A stretch of DNA of 64,000 nt from Methanothrix sp. (GTDB taxonomy: Archaea; Halobacteriota; Methanosarcinia; Methanotrichales; Methanotrichaceae). Both the position numbers and the translations under genes were made by a program. The first letter of the stretch is position 1, and each line of letters begins with the position of its first letter. Shown piece by piece: positions 33,408-41,818 of the stretch. A model generated the notes under the pieces. It was not told the DNA's origin. It was given only the letters and a program-made list of their open reading frames with translations, and did not search any database. The stretch is taken from NCBI RefSeq assembly GCF_030055635.1, contig NZ_JASFYM010000008.1, positions 24,364 through 88,363 on the forward strand. The letters run 5' to 3'.

Positions 33408-33545
33408 AGTGAGAGTCGCGGTATGATGTTATAATCTTTCCGCATTGCTTTATGGTTCGTGTAATCAGATCATCGCGCCCAGCAAGCATCTGACATCGCA
33501 GGATTTATGATCTGTTGTGCCTGTGAATGCCGATTCCCGATTTTT

Positions 33546-33600
33546 CATTCAGTGATTCAAGTACACTACCTCAAGATCAACTCAAGAAAGGTAGACTACC
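33546..33600 (+). repeat. fragment: right end of an F-type element joined to right end of element C
   Basis: TTCAGTGATTCAAGTACAC (right end of the F-prime form seen at 57487-57598) runs directly into CTCAAGATCAACTCAAGAAAGG and TAGACTACC (right end of family C). It is the missing right half of the composites at 57346 and 61742. Confidence 0.55.
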
Positions 33601-33730
33601 CACTTTTTGGTCATCGCATAACGCTTTACGCAACAGGTCCGGATATTACTTTCGCCGTGGATGGCATGAGTTTATCTATGATGCGGTCTCACTTCATATC
33701 ACCTCTCAAAGAAAACTAGAGGCTGGTTGA

Positions 33731-34948
33731 ATGAAAGATATTGAGCAGATCATATCCAGGCTCAGAGAGCTTGGGATCGATGTCAGCACCGGGGATGTGG
33801 AGAATAGATACCGCCTTCTTGTCGACAGGTTTCAGGTCCCTCCCCGGGAGGCGCAGAGAAGCGTTCTTAACTACTACCTGAAGGAGAAGGGCATCGCGCT
33901 TCCCGCCAGAAAGAGCGAGCAGGTGAAGATAAACCAGATCCGCGAGCCTGGAAGGTGGGTGGACCTGGAGGCGAAGGTTCTGAGCCTCTTTGATTCCCCC
34001 AGTCCTGCGATATCCCAGGCTGGGATTTTAGGAGATGAGACAGGCAACATACGGTTCGTCAAGTGGGCGAAGTCCGGGCAGCCTGACCTTGTTGAGGGGA
34101 GGAGCTACCTTCTCAGGAACCTCGTGACGGACGAGTTCCAGGGTAGGTTCAGCGTCAAGATAAACAGAAGCACTGAGATCTCAGAGCTCGGGAGAGATAT
34201 CGAGTCTGTTATGCTTCCACAGAGCTCCGCAGATTACAGGGTCTCGGACATCAGAGGGCCTGGGCAGTGGATCAACCTCAGGGCCAAGGTCGTCCAGCTC
34301 TGGGAGCCCTCGAGCGAGTCGATCCAGCAGCAGGGCCTGCTCGGTGATGAGACAGGAGTCGTGAGGTTCGTCAAGTGGGCGAAGTCCGGGCAGCCTGACC
34401 TTGTTGAGGGGAGGAGCTACCTTCTCAGGAACCTCGTGACGGACGAGTTCCAGGGTAGGTTCAGCGTCAAGATAAACAGAAGCACTGTCATAGAGGAGAC
34501 CGAAGAGCCGATCGAGGTATCTCTGAACAGAAGGATCTCAGGCGCCATAGTCGATATACAGAAGGGCTCCGGACTGATCAAGAGATGCCCGACATGCAGG
34601 AGACCCCTGTCAAAGGGTATATGCGCAGAGCACGGGAAGGTTGAGGGTGTTTACGATCTCAGGGTGAAGGCTGCGATAGATGATGGTCTCATCGTTCAGG
34701 ACATACTGATAAACCGCGAGCGCGTTGAGGAGCTCATAGGCCTCACAATGGATCAGGCTAAGGAGATGGCCATGGAGGCGCTGGATCATGAGGTCGTCCT
34801 CGCGCTCATCGAGGAGAAGCTGATAGGCAGGTACTTCGAGGTCACCGGGCCGGTGAGGGACAGGTACCTTCTTGTGGACAGCATAAAGGAGATGGCTTTC
34901 AGCGAGGATGATCTGTCTCTGCTTGTGAGCAGGGCGGAGGGGCTATGA
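33731..34948 (+). CDS. replication protein A, two OB folds plus zinc finger
   Basis: The 405-residue single-strand DNA-binding protein has an N-terminal helical region, then two OB folds (about residues 58-155 and 162-260) and a zinc finger CPTCRRPLSKGICAEH (about 280-295) followed by a C-terminal region. It protects single-stranded DNA in replication and repair. The two OB folds share a 41-residue stretch that is identical in protein and DNA (34053-34175 and 34365-34487, 312 bases apart), while the flanking parts are clearly diverged. ATG 33731 follows GAGG. It overlaps the next gene by ATGA. Confidence 0.92.
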   Translation: MKDIEQIISRLRELGIDVSTGDVENRYRLLVDRFQVPPREAQRSVLNYYLKEKGIALPARKSEQVKINQIREPGRWVDLEAKVLSLFDSPSPAISQAGILGDETGNIRFVKWAKSGQPDLVEGRSYLLRNLVTDEFQGRFSVKINRSTEISELGRDIESVMLPQSSADYRVSDIRGPGQWINLRAKVVQLWEPSSESIQQQGLLGDETGVVRFVKWAKSGQPDLVEGRSYLLRNLVTDEFQGRFSVKINRSTVIEETEEPIEVSLNRRISGAIVDIQKGSGLIKRCPTCRRPLSKGICAEHGKVEGVYDLRVKAAIDDGLIVQDILINRERVEELIGLTMDQAKEMAMEALDHEVVLALIEEKLIGRYFEVTGPVRDRYLLVDSIKEMAFSEDDLSLLVSRAEGL

Positions 34949-35910
34949 TGTACTCCAGAGAGGTTGCCAGGAGGGTGTTTTTGGAGGAGCTCAGGAGATC
35001 GGATCTCTCCTTCCGGGAGGGGGACGACTCGCAGTACGCGCCACAGTACCTCCTGACGCCAACAGGCGCCAGGTGCAACCGGGTTTTTGTTGTAGGGACG
35101 CTGATAGAGAGAGACGATATCGGCGAGGAGGTTGAGTACTGGCGCGGAAGGCTCGCGGACCCGACAGGCAGCATCCTGATATACGCGGGACAGTACCAGC
35201 CCGAGGCATCCAGAGCGCTTGCGGAGATCGAGATCCCGGCCTTCGTTGCGGTCGTCGGCAAGCCATCTGTCTATGAGACTGAGGACGGGAAGAAGATAAC
35301 ATCGATAAGGGCAGAGGCCATACAGAAGGTCGATCTCGATACCCGCAACAAGTGGATCATCGAGGCTGCGCGCAGGACGCTCGAGAGGCTGGAGCTCATG
35401 CGCAGCATAGATGTACCTACGAGCACAGACTTCCAGCCAGGAACTGTGTACCACCCTGAGGCAACGACTGTCGAGGACTGCAGAAGGGCCAGGGTTCATT
35501 ACTCCACGAACATCGAGGAGTACAGGCAGATGGTTCTCACAGCCCTGAATGCCATCAGAAATGAGCAGGCGATCGAGGAGGTCGTACCTGATGAGGCACA
35601 TGTGGCGCCTGAGGTGCGTGAGACAAGTGAGCCCAGCGCCGGGGAGGAGATGCTGGGCTCTCGACTGCGTCGAGAGGATTCGGCGGCTCTCGATACAATC
35701 GAGAGGCTTCGACAAAGTCGAAGCGAGCCGAAGCATCTCCCAGTTCGCGAAAAGGTGCCTGTAGATTATGAAGTGGGTACAGGGACCGAATCGCGCGAGC
35801 CTGATCAATACACCAGACCACAGCCAGTCAGGAGGAAACAGACGGGATCGAAGCGCATAAGCAGCCTCATCGATCTTGAGGATGATGATATAGAGGAGAT
35901 AGATATATAA
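34945..35910 (+). CDS. RPA-associated OB-fold protein (COG3390 type)
   Basis: The 321-residue protein starts with a short helix and an OB fold (RVFVVGTLIERDDIGEEVEYW, SILIYAGQYQPEA, FVAVVGKPSVYE), typical of the partner encoded next to archaeal RPA genes. The last 110 residues are a low-complexity charged linker and a short acidic tail (DLEDDDIEEIDI), probably for protein contacts. It is translationally coupled to the RPA gene (ATGATG across its stop). It likely forms a heteromeric RPA with it. Confidence 0.87.
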   Translation: MMYSREVARRVFLEELRRSDLSFREGDDSQYAPQYLLTPTGARCNRVFVVGTLIERDDIGEEVEYWRGRLADPTGSILIYAGQYQPEASRALAEIEIPAFVAVVGKPSVYETEDGKKITSIRAEAIQKVDLDTRNKWIIEAARRTLERLELMRSIDVPTSTDFQPGTVYHPEATTVEDCRRARVHYSTNIEEYRQMVLTALNAIRNEQAIEEVVPDEAHVAPEVRETSEPSAGEEMLGSRLRREDSAALDTIERLRQSRSEPKHLPVREKVPVDYEVGTGTESREPDQYTRPQPVRRKQTGSKRISSLIDLEDDDIEEIDI

Positions 35911-35956
35911 GACCCGCACTCCTGATGGTTCAATCGCATCTTCTTCAAGCAGGGCT

Positions 35957-35975
35957 GTTTGAGGGCCTCAGGCCC
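35957..35975 (+). terminator. hairpin between convergent RPA-partner and argG genes
   Basis: GAGGGCCT-C-AGGCCCTC is a perfect hairpin in the 137-base gap between two convergent genes. A T-run comes about ten bases later (CCGTTTTG), so it could terminate the RPA operon. Function inferred. Confidence 0.4.
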
Positions 35976-36047
35976 TCCTCTCGCCGTTTTGGGATTGTGT
36001 GGCCAGGGCACACCCTCATGTGCCCGAGCCCCCACTCTCAGCTCTAT

Positions 36048-37226
36048 TTATTTCTTTCTGAGCAGTCTGGCCTGGAAGCCGTGGTACTTTGCGAAGCCCT
36101 CGGCATCCCGCTGGCTCAGCGTCTGGGAGTCGAACGACACCATCTCCCGGGAGTAGAGCGCGTCAGGTGACCTCCTGCCAACAGGCATCGCACTGCCGCA
36201 GAAGAGCTTCATGCGAACTACGCCGTTGACCCTTGAGTTGGCCTGGTCGATGAAGGCGTTCAGGTCTGCGAAAAGCGGATCGTCCACCAGTCCCATGTAT
36301 GCCATCTCTGCCCATGCCTCATCGACGCCAGCCTTGAACCTTAGCTCTGCTCTGGAGAGGACGAGCTGCTCGAGGTCCCTGTGGGCCGTCAGAAGAACAG
36401 TCGCTGCAGGATGCTCGTAGTTCTCCCTTGCCTTGAGCCCAAGAACGCGATCCTCTATCATATCGGTCCGTCCGATTCCATGCCTGCCTGCAATGAGGTT
36501 CAGCCGCCTGATCAGCTCGACCCCGCCGAGCCGCTCGCCGTTGAGCGCCACAGGCACGCCGCGCTCGAACTCGATCTCGACTGTCTCCGGAGGCACACTC
36601 CCATCAGGGGTTCTGGTCCAGGCGTATATCTCCTCAGGCGGCTCGAAGAACGGGTCCTCGAGCATCCCCCCCTCAATAGATCTCGACCACAGGTTCTCGT
36701 CTATAGACCACGGACGCTCTTTCGATGCCTGTACTTCTATGCCGTGCTCCCTCGCGTAGTCGATCTCCCACTCCCTTGAGAGGTCCAGATCCCTCATGGG
36801 CGCGATGACCCTCATTCCTGTGGCCCTGAAGACCGCCTCGAACCTGAGCTGGTCGTTGCCCCTTCCTGTGCATCCGTGTGCGAGCGCGTTTATCCCCAAT
36901 CTTCTCGCAACATCAACGACCTTCCTCGCTATCAAAGGCCTCGCTATGGCGGTTCCCAGTACATAGCCCTCGTAGGAGCCGTTGGCCTTTATGAGCGGGA
37001 ATATGTAGTCCCTGACGAACTCATCCTTCGCATCTATTACATAGTGCTCATCGCTGAGCTTCTCAGCCCGCCTGTTTCCGCGCTCGATGTCCTCAGGCGG
37101 CTGGCCCACATCGACAAGCACGGTGACGACGCGCCTCATGCCGTAGCGCTCCCGCAGGAGCGGAATGCATACAGATGTGTCAAGCCCGCCGGAATAAGCA
37201 AGAGCAACCTCAGCTTTGTCTGTCAT
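36048..37226 (-). CDS. argG: argininosuccinate synthase
   Basis: The 392-residue enzyme joins citrulline and aspartate with ATP in arginine synthesis. It shows the PP-loop [10 protein letters not shown] near the N-terminus, [14 protein letters not shown], and [17 protein letters not shown]. Length and motifs are those of a normal archaeal ArgG. It stands alone; no argH or argF in the window. Its start codon ATG 37226 is about 150 bases from element M3. Confidence 0.96.
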   Translation of the reverse strand: MTDKAEVALAYSGGLDTSVCIPLLRERYGMRRVVTVLVDVGQPPEDIERGNRRAEKLSDEHYVIDAKDEFVRDYIFPLIKANGSYEGYVLGTAIARPLIARKVVDVARRLGINALAHGCTGRGNDQLRFEAVFRATGMRVIAPMRDLDLSREWEIDYAREHGIEVQASKERPWSIDENLWSRSIEGGMLEDPFFEPPEEIYAWTRTPDGSVPPETVEIEFERGVPVALNGERLGGVELIRRLNLIAGRHGIGRTDMIEDRVLGLKARENYEHPAATVLLTAHRDLEQLVLSRAELRFKAGVDEAWAEMAYMGLVDDPLFADLNAFIDQANSRVNGVVRMKLFCGSAMPVGRRSPDALYSREMVSFDSQTLSQRDAEGFAKYHGFQARLLRKK

Positions 37227-37374
37227 GCTGGTAACCGGAAGGAAACAAGTTATTTCAATTTTATGAGTGGCCGGTTTTGAGCGGCTCAGACTTCAGGTAA
37301 ATCACGGATGCGGTTGGTCGGGAACCCGATTCATCAAGTCCCGTCACATTCAGCCCATGCAAGAGAGGATTCCT

Positions 37375-37464
37375 AAAGACCCAGTATTTTGGTATAAAAC
37401 TCCTTTGATAAAAGCATGCAGCGACACGCCCAGATCATTGAACAGGAGGTTAATAGGAATCCTC
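37375..37464 (+). mobile_element. family M element, copy M3
   Basis: 90 bp with 11-bp inverted ends GAGGATTCCTA / TAGGAATCCTC and an exact 4-bp duplication AAGA (37371-37374 and 37465-37468). It is in the argG upstream region, not nested. Confidence 0.85.
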
Positions 37465-37504
37465 AAGATTATAAAACATCTCGCCGGAAGCTGTTAGTGC
37501 AACC

Positions 37505-37543
37505 CTCTCGTTCAGGTTTTGGGCTCGAATAGCTGAACGAGAG
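37505..37543 (+). repeat. 11-bp inverted repeat ahead of the HTH regulator gene
   Basis: CTCTCGTTCAG (37505-37515) and CTGAACGAGAG (37533-37543) are perfect complements around a 17-base loop. The loop and right arm, GGGCTCGAATAGCTGAA, resemble an end of family F, so this may be an F remnant. It lies upstream of the promoter of the regulator gene. Confidence 0.4.
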
Positions 37544-37622
37544 ACTGGAAATCAAAGGCGCCAGGCTGGAGCACTCCGAATGCAAAACCGTAGCTGCATT
37601 GCGATGGAGCGTTCGGCTCAAG

Positions 37623-37656
37623 ATTTAAATAGCTGCTCTTCAGATTTAATACATCG
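37623..37656 (+). promoter_or_regulatory. promoter of a leaderless message (HTH regulator)
   Basis: ATTTAAATAG at 37623-37632 is a good TATA box 25-30 bases ahead of ATG 37657. No ribosome site precedes the start, as expected for a leaderless message. Confidence 0.5.
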
Positions 37657-38592
37657 ATGGAGAAGGAGCTTCTGACCCGCGGCGTGATCAACGTGCTGAG
37701 AGAGGCGGGCTTCCTGGTCTCGTCCATGTGTGACATCAGGCCGAGGAGCTTTGATCTTGCAGCCAGGCGAGAGGAGCTGCTCCTGCTGCTCAAGATTCTC
37801 TCTAACATAGACGGCCTGAACGAGCGCACAGCCCGCGAGATCACCAGACTTGCAGGCCATCTGCTCGGGCAGCCGCTGATAGTGGGCGAGAAGACCAGGG
37901 ATCAGATGCTCGAGAGGGGCGCGGTCTACTTCAGATATGGGGTTCCGACGGTGAGCCTGCCGACGCTTGCTGATTACCTGCTGGGAGGCATACCCCCGCT
38001 GGTCTACGCAGCACATGGCGGTCTTTATGTTAAAATCGATGGGGGGATGCTCCGGAAGCTGAGGATAGAGCGTGGGATATCGATCGGCGAGCTGGCAGCG
38101 GAGCTGGGCGTTTCGAGGCGCACCGTGAGCAAGTACGAGAGCGAGTCGATGGACACATCGATAGATATAGCGCTGAAGCTCGAGGAGATCTTCGACGAGG
38201 AGCTGATCCAGGCCGTGGATATATTCAGGCAGCGTTTCATGGAGGAGACCACCGCAGAGGTCAAGGACAGCATTCTGCGCAGGCTCGTGGAGATCGGGCT
38301 CCGCGTATTCCCGATATCCCAGGCGCCATTCAACGCAATAACGAGAGATGATGAGATGGTGGTACTCACAGGCGTGAGCAGGCTCACAACAAGCATGATC
38401 AAGCGTGCAAGGCTCATGAGCAGCCTCTCATCTGTGACACTCACGCACTCTGCGCTCATAGTCGATGGCGAGACGAGGATAGACAGAATAGAAAGGACCG
38501 CGGTCATAGGCCGGAAGGAGATAGAGAAGATCGATAGCAGAAAGGACTTCGCAGATCTCCTGATGATGAAGCGCGAGAGCTCCGCCTATTAG
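37657..38592 (+). CDS. archaeal HTH transcriptional regulator (COG1395 type)
   Basis: The 311-residue protein has an N-terminal alpha/beta domain (about 1-125), a Cro/XRE-type helix-turn-helix (LRKLRIERGISIGELAAELGVSRRTVSKYE, about 133-162, written as two overlapping helices), and a C-terminal domain ending in a charged tail. This architecture belongs to an archaea-specific family of putative regulators (MTH967-like). Target genes are unknown. It precedes phosphoribulokinase on the same strand but each has its own promoter-like TATA box. Confidence 0.87.
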   Translation: MEKELLTRGVINVLREAGFLVSSMCDIRPRSFDLAARREELLLLLKILSNIDGLNERTAREITRLAGHLLGQPLIVGEKTRDQMLERGAVYFRYGVPTVSLPTLADYLLGGIPPLVYAAHGGLYVKIDGGMLRKLRIERGISIGELAAELGVSRRTVSKYESESMDTSIDIALKLEEIFDEELIQAVDIFRQRFMEETTAEVKDSILRRLVEIGLRVFPISQAPFNAITRDDEMVVLTGVSRLTTSMIKRARLMSSLSSVTLTHSALIVDGETRIDRIERTAVIGRKEIEKIDSRKDFADLLMMKRESSAY

Positions 38593-38645
38593 GATCAGAG
38601 CTTACTGGGCGCTATTTTATTGTATATCTGGACGTACCAAAAGCC

Positions 38646-39617
38646 ATGAGACTTCTTGATAAGATCCGCGAGTCTGGGAATGTGTTTGTTGTTGCGGTCG
38701 CCGGGGATAGTGGATCCGGCAAGACTACATTCACGAGGGGCATCCGCCGGCTGCTTGGCGAGGATGTGGTCAGCACATTCTCCATGGACGACTATCACAG
38801 TCTCGATCGCAGGCAGCGAAAGGCTCTGGGGATAACGCCGCTGAGGCCGGAAGCGAACAGGCTGGACCTGCTGGCTGAGCATCTGGAGATGCTCCGGAGG
38901 GGGCTTCCCATAGAAAAGCCCGTCTACGATCACGCAACCGGAGAGATCAGGGGGCCGGTCATCTTCGAGCCATCCCCTGTAATCATCGTCGAAGGTCTTC
39001 ATCCGTTCTACACACAGGAGCTCAGAGAGCTCTCTGACTTCAAGATCTTCGTCGATCCGAGCAGAGCTGTGAAGAGGAGATGGAAGCTCAGGAGGGATGT
39101 GGGGGAGCGGGGCTATGCTCCGGAGGATGTGATGAGGGAGATCCTGGAGAGGGAGCCGGACTACAAGCTCTACGTGGATGTGCAGAAGGTCTACGCTGAG
39201 ATGGTGATAAAGATCCAGGACTCGAGGATCCCGCCGGAGTGGACTGAGATCGCGAGGGGCCTGAGCGGGGAGAAATACTCGGTGCGGATCATACAGCAGA
39301 TTCTCGATCAGCCCCTGGACGAGGTCGATCTGACGATAGACCTGAGCAGGATAATGAGGCTAACAGAGCGCGAGTTCTCGATAGAGTTCCAGAGGGACGA
39401 CTACTACGGGAAGAGGGTGGGGGTCATGACCCTCGATGGCGAGTTCCCCATCACCATGATAAAGGACCTGGAGAGGAAGCTCTGCAGGTTCCTGGGAAGG
39501 GATCTGCCCTCAGTCTCAGAGGGGCAGGATCATGCATCCTACGTCAATGCGACCGGGATGGCACAGCTCATCCTGATCTGGAGGTTCCTGGAGAAGATCG
39601 CGAAGCTCGCCGGATGA
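38646..39617 (+). CDS. phosphoribulokinase, archaeal type
   Basis: The 323-residue P-loop kinase phosphorylates ribulose 5-phosphate (or a related pentose). It has Walker A AGDSGSGKTTF, TFSMDDYHSLDRRQRKALG, PVYDHATGEI, and VEGLHPFYTQELRE, which follow phosphoribulokinase and not uridine kinase. In methanogens it serves the reductive hexulose-phosphate pathway together with type III RubisCO, as shown for Methanospirillum. A TTTTATTG box about 29 bases ahead of ATG 38646 suggests a leaderless message. No RubisCO gene in the window. Confidence 0.9.
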   Translation: MRLLDKIRESGNVFVVAVAGDSGSGKTTFTRGIRRLLGEDVVSTFSMDDYHSLDRRQRKALGITPLRPEANRLDLLAEHLEMLRRGLPIEKPVYDHATGEIRGPVIFEPSPVIIVEGLHPFYTQELRELSDFKIFVDPSRAVKRRWKLRRDVGERGYAPEDVMREILEREPDYKLYVDVQKVYAEMVIKIQDSRIPPEWTEIARGLSGEKYSVRIIQQILDQPLDEVDLTIDLSRIMRLTEREFSIEFQRDDYYGKRVGVMTLDGEFPITMIKDLERKLCRFLGRDLPSVSEGQDHASYVNATGMAQLILIWRFLEKIAKLAG

Positions 39618-40130
39618 TCAGCACCACCTCTCGTAGCACACGATCTCCTCCATGGGCTTCCTCGGCCTTGGCGCGGGATCCTCTGCGGGGTATCCGAGCG
39701 GGAGAAGCGCGACGACGCGGACGTTCTCCGGCACCCCCAGGATCTCCTTGACTCTGTCCTCGTAGAATGCGCCGATCCAGCAGGTTCCGAGCCCGAGCTC
39801 GGTGGCCTCCAGAGTCATGTGGTCGACTGCTATTGACACATCTATGGTGTAGGTGTGCTGGCCGCATGTCATCACGTATCTCGTCTCTGTACCGCAGGCA
39901 GCTATGACAACAGGCGCCTCTGCGATGAACTGCTGGTTCTTGGCAGCTTCAGCAAGCCTCCTGCGCCTCTCCGGATCCCTCACAACTATGAACTTCCAGT
40001 CCTGGAGGTTCTTTGCAGACGGGGCAAGCCTTCCTGCCTCAAGTATGCGGTTGAGCTTCTCCTCCTCCACCGGCCTCTCCTGGTACCTTCTTATGCTCCT
40101 CCTCCTTCTTATGGCCTCGATCACATCCAT
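39618..40130 (-). CDS. nitroreductase family protein
   Basis: The 170-residue FMN-dependent oxidoreductase has RRSIRRYQERPV at the N-terminus (FMN phosphate binding), APSAKNLQDWKFIVV, and LGTCWIGAF. The short length fits the archaeal branch. Physiological substrate unknown. It is 17 bases after a small winged-helix gene on the same strand and convergent with phosphoribulokinase with zero gap. Confidence 0.9.
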   Translation of the reverse strand: MDVIEAIRRRRSIRRYQERPVEEEKLNRILEAGRLAPSAKNLQDWKFIVVRDPERRRRLAEAAKNQQFIAEAPVVIAACGTETRYVMTCGQHTYTIDVSIAVDHMTLEATELGLGTCWIGAFYEDRVKEILGVPENVRVVALLPLGYPAEDPAPRPRKPMEEIVCYERWC

Positions 40131-40147
40131 GCATACGCCTCCCTTCG

Positions 40148-40390
40148 CTACGGCCTTCTCCTGAGCTCCCTCTCGAGCTCAGCACCCTTCTCCGTAAGGC
40201 GCCATATGCCATCTGACTCCTCGATCAGACCCCTCTCGTCAAGATCCTGGAGCACCTTCCTTACAGCAGGCGGCGTTATCCTCTCTATCTTTGCGATCTT
40301 CTCGGCGCTCATCGGCCCCTTCGATCCCAGGACCTGTATCACGCGCTCCCTCTGGCTGTTTCCCAGAACGAACCCCATCAGCTCATCCAT
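40148..40390 (-). CDS. small winged-helix transcriptional regulator
   Basis: The 80-residue protein is a single winged helix: RERVIQVLGSKGPMSAEKIAKIE, ITPPAVRKVLQDLDERGL, and a wing IEESDGIWRLTEKGAEL. It resembles small archaeal ArsR/MarR-like regulators, without an effector domain. It precedes the nitroreductase in the same operon and may control it. Its start is 50 bases from the SRP RNA on the other strand. Confidence 0.82.
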   Translation of the reverse strand: MDELMGFVLGNSQRERVIQVLGSKGPMSAEKIAKIERITPPAVRKVLQDLDERGLIEESDGIWRLTEKGAELERELRRRP

Positions 40391-40410
40391 TCTGTATACC
40401 TCTGCGATAG

Positions 40411-40418
40411 CTTTATTG
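40411..40418 (+). promoter_or_regulatory. TATA box of the SRP RNA gene
   Basis: CTTTATTG is centred about 26 bases ahead of the first base of the RNA stem, the normal archaeal spacing. Confidence 0.45.
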
Positions 40419-40439
40419 CTTCCAATATCTTAATAGATT

Positions 40440-40758
40440 GTGGCGGGTTAGTCCGGGTGGTTCGGCGTCACCTGTAACCCGAAATCGCCGATATGCGGGG
40501 GACGAAGCTGGTGGGCGACTTTATGCGCCGTGTATTCGGCCCATCCGCGTACAATGATTCTCCGTTCTGTAGGGACGGCATCGGCCAGGGGGTCAGCCGG
40601 AGGGCGGGCTCGCTGGCCCTAACTGCAGGCACCGGTTCAGGCCCGGAAGGGAGCAGACCCACTGCGGGTAACCGTCGCTTACAGGATCGCGGGGAGGAGA
40701 AAGCGGATGGATCAGCTGGTGCGCGGTGCTTCTGGCAACCGCCAGCGCACCCGCCAGA
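40440..40758 (+). ncRNA. signal recognition particle RNA (7S RNA)
   Basis: The ends pair as helix 1/5: TGGCGGGT (40441-40448) with ACCCGCCA (40749-40756). The 5-prime Alu-type region has the archaeal pattern GGTGGTTCGGCGTCACC-TGTAACCCGAAA, and the S domain carries helix 8 with the SRP54 site: CCGGAAGG (GGAA loop at 40645-40648) with AGCAG opposite GTTCAGG. Size, about 318 bases, is normal for archaea. It scaffolds SRP19 and SRP54 to direct ribosomes to the membrane. Short frames that overlap it on both strands are artefacts. Confidence 0.93.
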
Positions 40759-41115
40759 AATGATATGTCTTTTGCGGTATGCGCTCCATCTGAAGTTCTC
40801 AAGAGCGTTACATGTGTGTACAGACCAAATGTTTATTTTTTACATTGACGGCAGCAACCATTTGAATGTAAATGATTCCGGGTCCCTCAGATTATTAGCA
40901 GCAGTGGGGCACATCGATAGAAAAGTATATATACTATTACTTCTCACAAGTAAACGATCTATTATGTCGCTAGCCTCAACTGTAATGGTGAAAATGTACA
41001 CCAGAATACGTTCGAGGATATAGCGGCGCCTTTCTTGAGCCTCACACTTAGCTCTGCATATATTTATCGAACTCCATATTAATAATATTAATTAAATATA
41101 AGGAGGTGACTGGCT
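40759..41115. other. AT-rich intergenic region with promoter elements
   Basis: After the SRP RNA the sequence becomes AT-rich. AGTATATATACT (40924-40935) is a 12-bp palindrome that could be a TATA box or operator, and ATTAATAATATTAATTAAATA ends just before AGGAGGTGA (41101-41109), the ribosome site of the half-size MFS gene. No gene or repeat of the known families seen. Confidence 0.45.
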
Positions 41116-41709
41116 GTGAATCGCACTACAAAGCTGCTGATGCTATCTGATATCCTCGTGCTCACCGGTCTCGGGCTGATACAGCCCATACTGGCGATAT
41201 TCATAAACGATGGCGTTGCAGGTGGCAGCGTTCTATCCGCAGGAATAGCTAGCACGCTCTTCCTGGTCACTAAATCACTGGTCCAGCTGCCCTTCGGGAT
41301 GTACATCGACAGGGTGAGGAACAAGAGCAGATGGCTGCTCATAGGCACATCAATTGTGGCTTGCGTACCTGTCATGTACATATTCATCGACAGCATATAC
41401 CAGGTCTACATCGCGGAGATCATCAACGGCATCGGAAGCGGTCTCGCATATCCAGCCTGGATAGCCCTCTGGAGCGCAAATGTGGAGAAGGGCAGCGAGG
41501 GGTTCGAGTGGTCTCTCTACTCCACATCCACAGGGCTCGGGACAGCGTTCACAGCAGCGGTCGGTGCGGCCATAGCCAGCATGCTCGGGTTCACTGCCAC
41601 ATTCATATTCACAAGCATGATGTGCCTCATGGGATCAGGGATAATACTGATGCTCGACCGGGAGGAGCACGCGGCAGTAAAACCCTTCACCTCAACAGCT
41701 CCGGTCTGA
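41116..41709 (+). CDS. half-size major facilitator protein (six helices)
   Basis: The 197-residue protein has six hydrophobic segments and the MFS loop 2-3 signature FGMYIDRVRNKSRW, then stops; a full MFS transporter has twelve. It does not look like a recent break: the stop codon is followed by unrelated sequence and then the next gene, and no second half is visible in any frame before 41819. The start is GTG 41116 with AGGAGGTGA six bases ahead. It may dimerise to make a full transporter; substrate unknown. Confidence 0.75.
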   Translation: MNRTTKLLMLSDILVLTGLGLIQPILAIFINDGVAGGSVLSAGIASTLFLVTKSLVQLPFGMYIDRVRNKSRWLLIGTSIVACVPVMYIFIDSIYQVYIAEIINGIGSGLAYPAWIALWSANVEKGSEGFEWSLYSTSTGLGTAFTAAVGAAIASMLGFTATFIFTSMMCLMGSGIILMLDREEHAAVKPFTSTAPV

Positions 41710-41785
41710 GGGCTGGAGTTCTCTCAAACACTGGACCCGTTTATGGGCATCCTTCGTGACCGAACTGTCAGCGACGATCCCAAAA

Positions 41786-41818
41786 TTGATAAATCCTGGA
41801 GAATTCTTCACTCTGGCG
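41786..41818 (+). promoter_or_regulatory. promoter of a leaderless message (DHH multidomain gene)
   Basis: TTGATAAAT at 41786-41794 lies 25-30 bases ahead of ATG 41819, and no ribosome site is present just before that ATG. Confidence 0.45.

Noticed and set aside
40468..41023. Several frames over 40.5-41.0 kb on both strands
   Set aside because: They overlap the SRP RNA, whose paired ends and SRP54-binding loop explain the sequence; the translations show no family.
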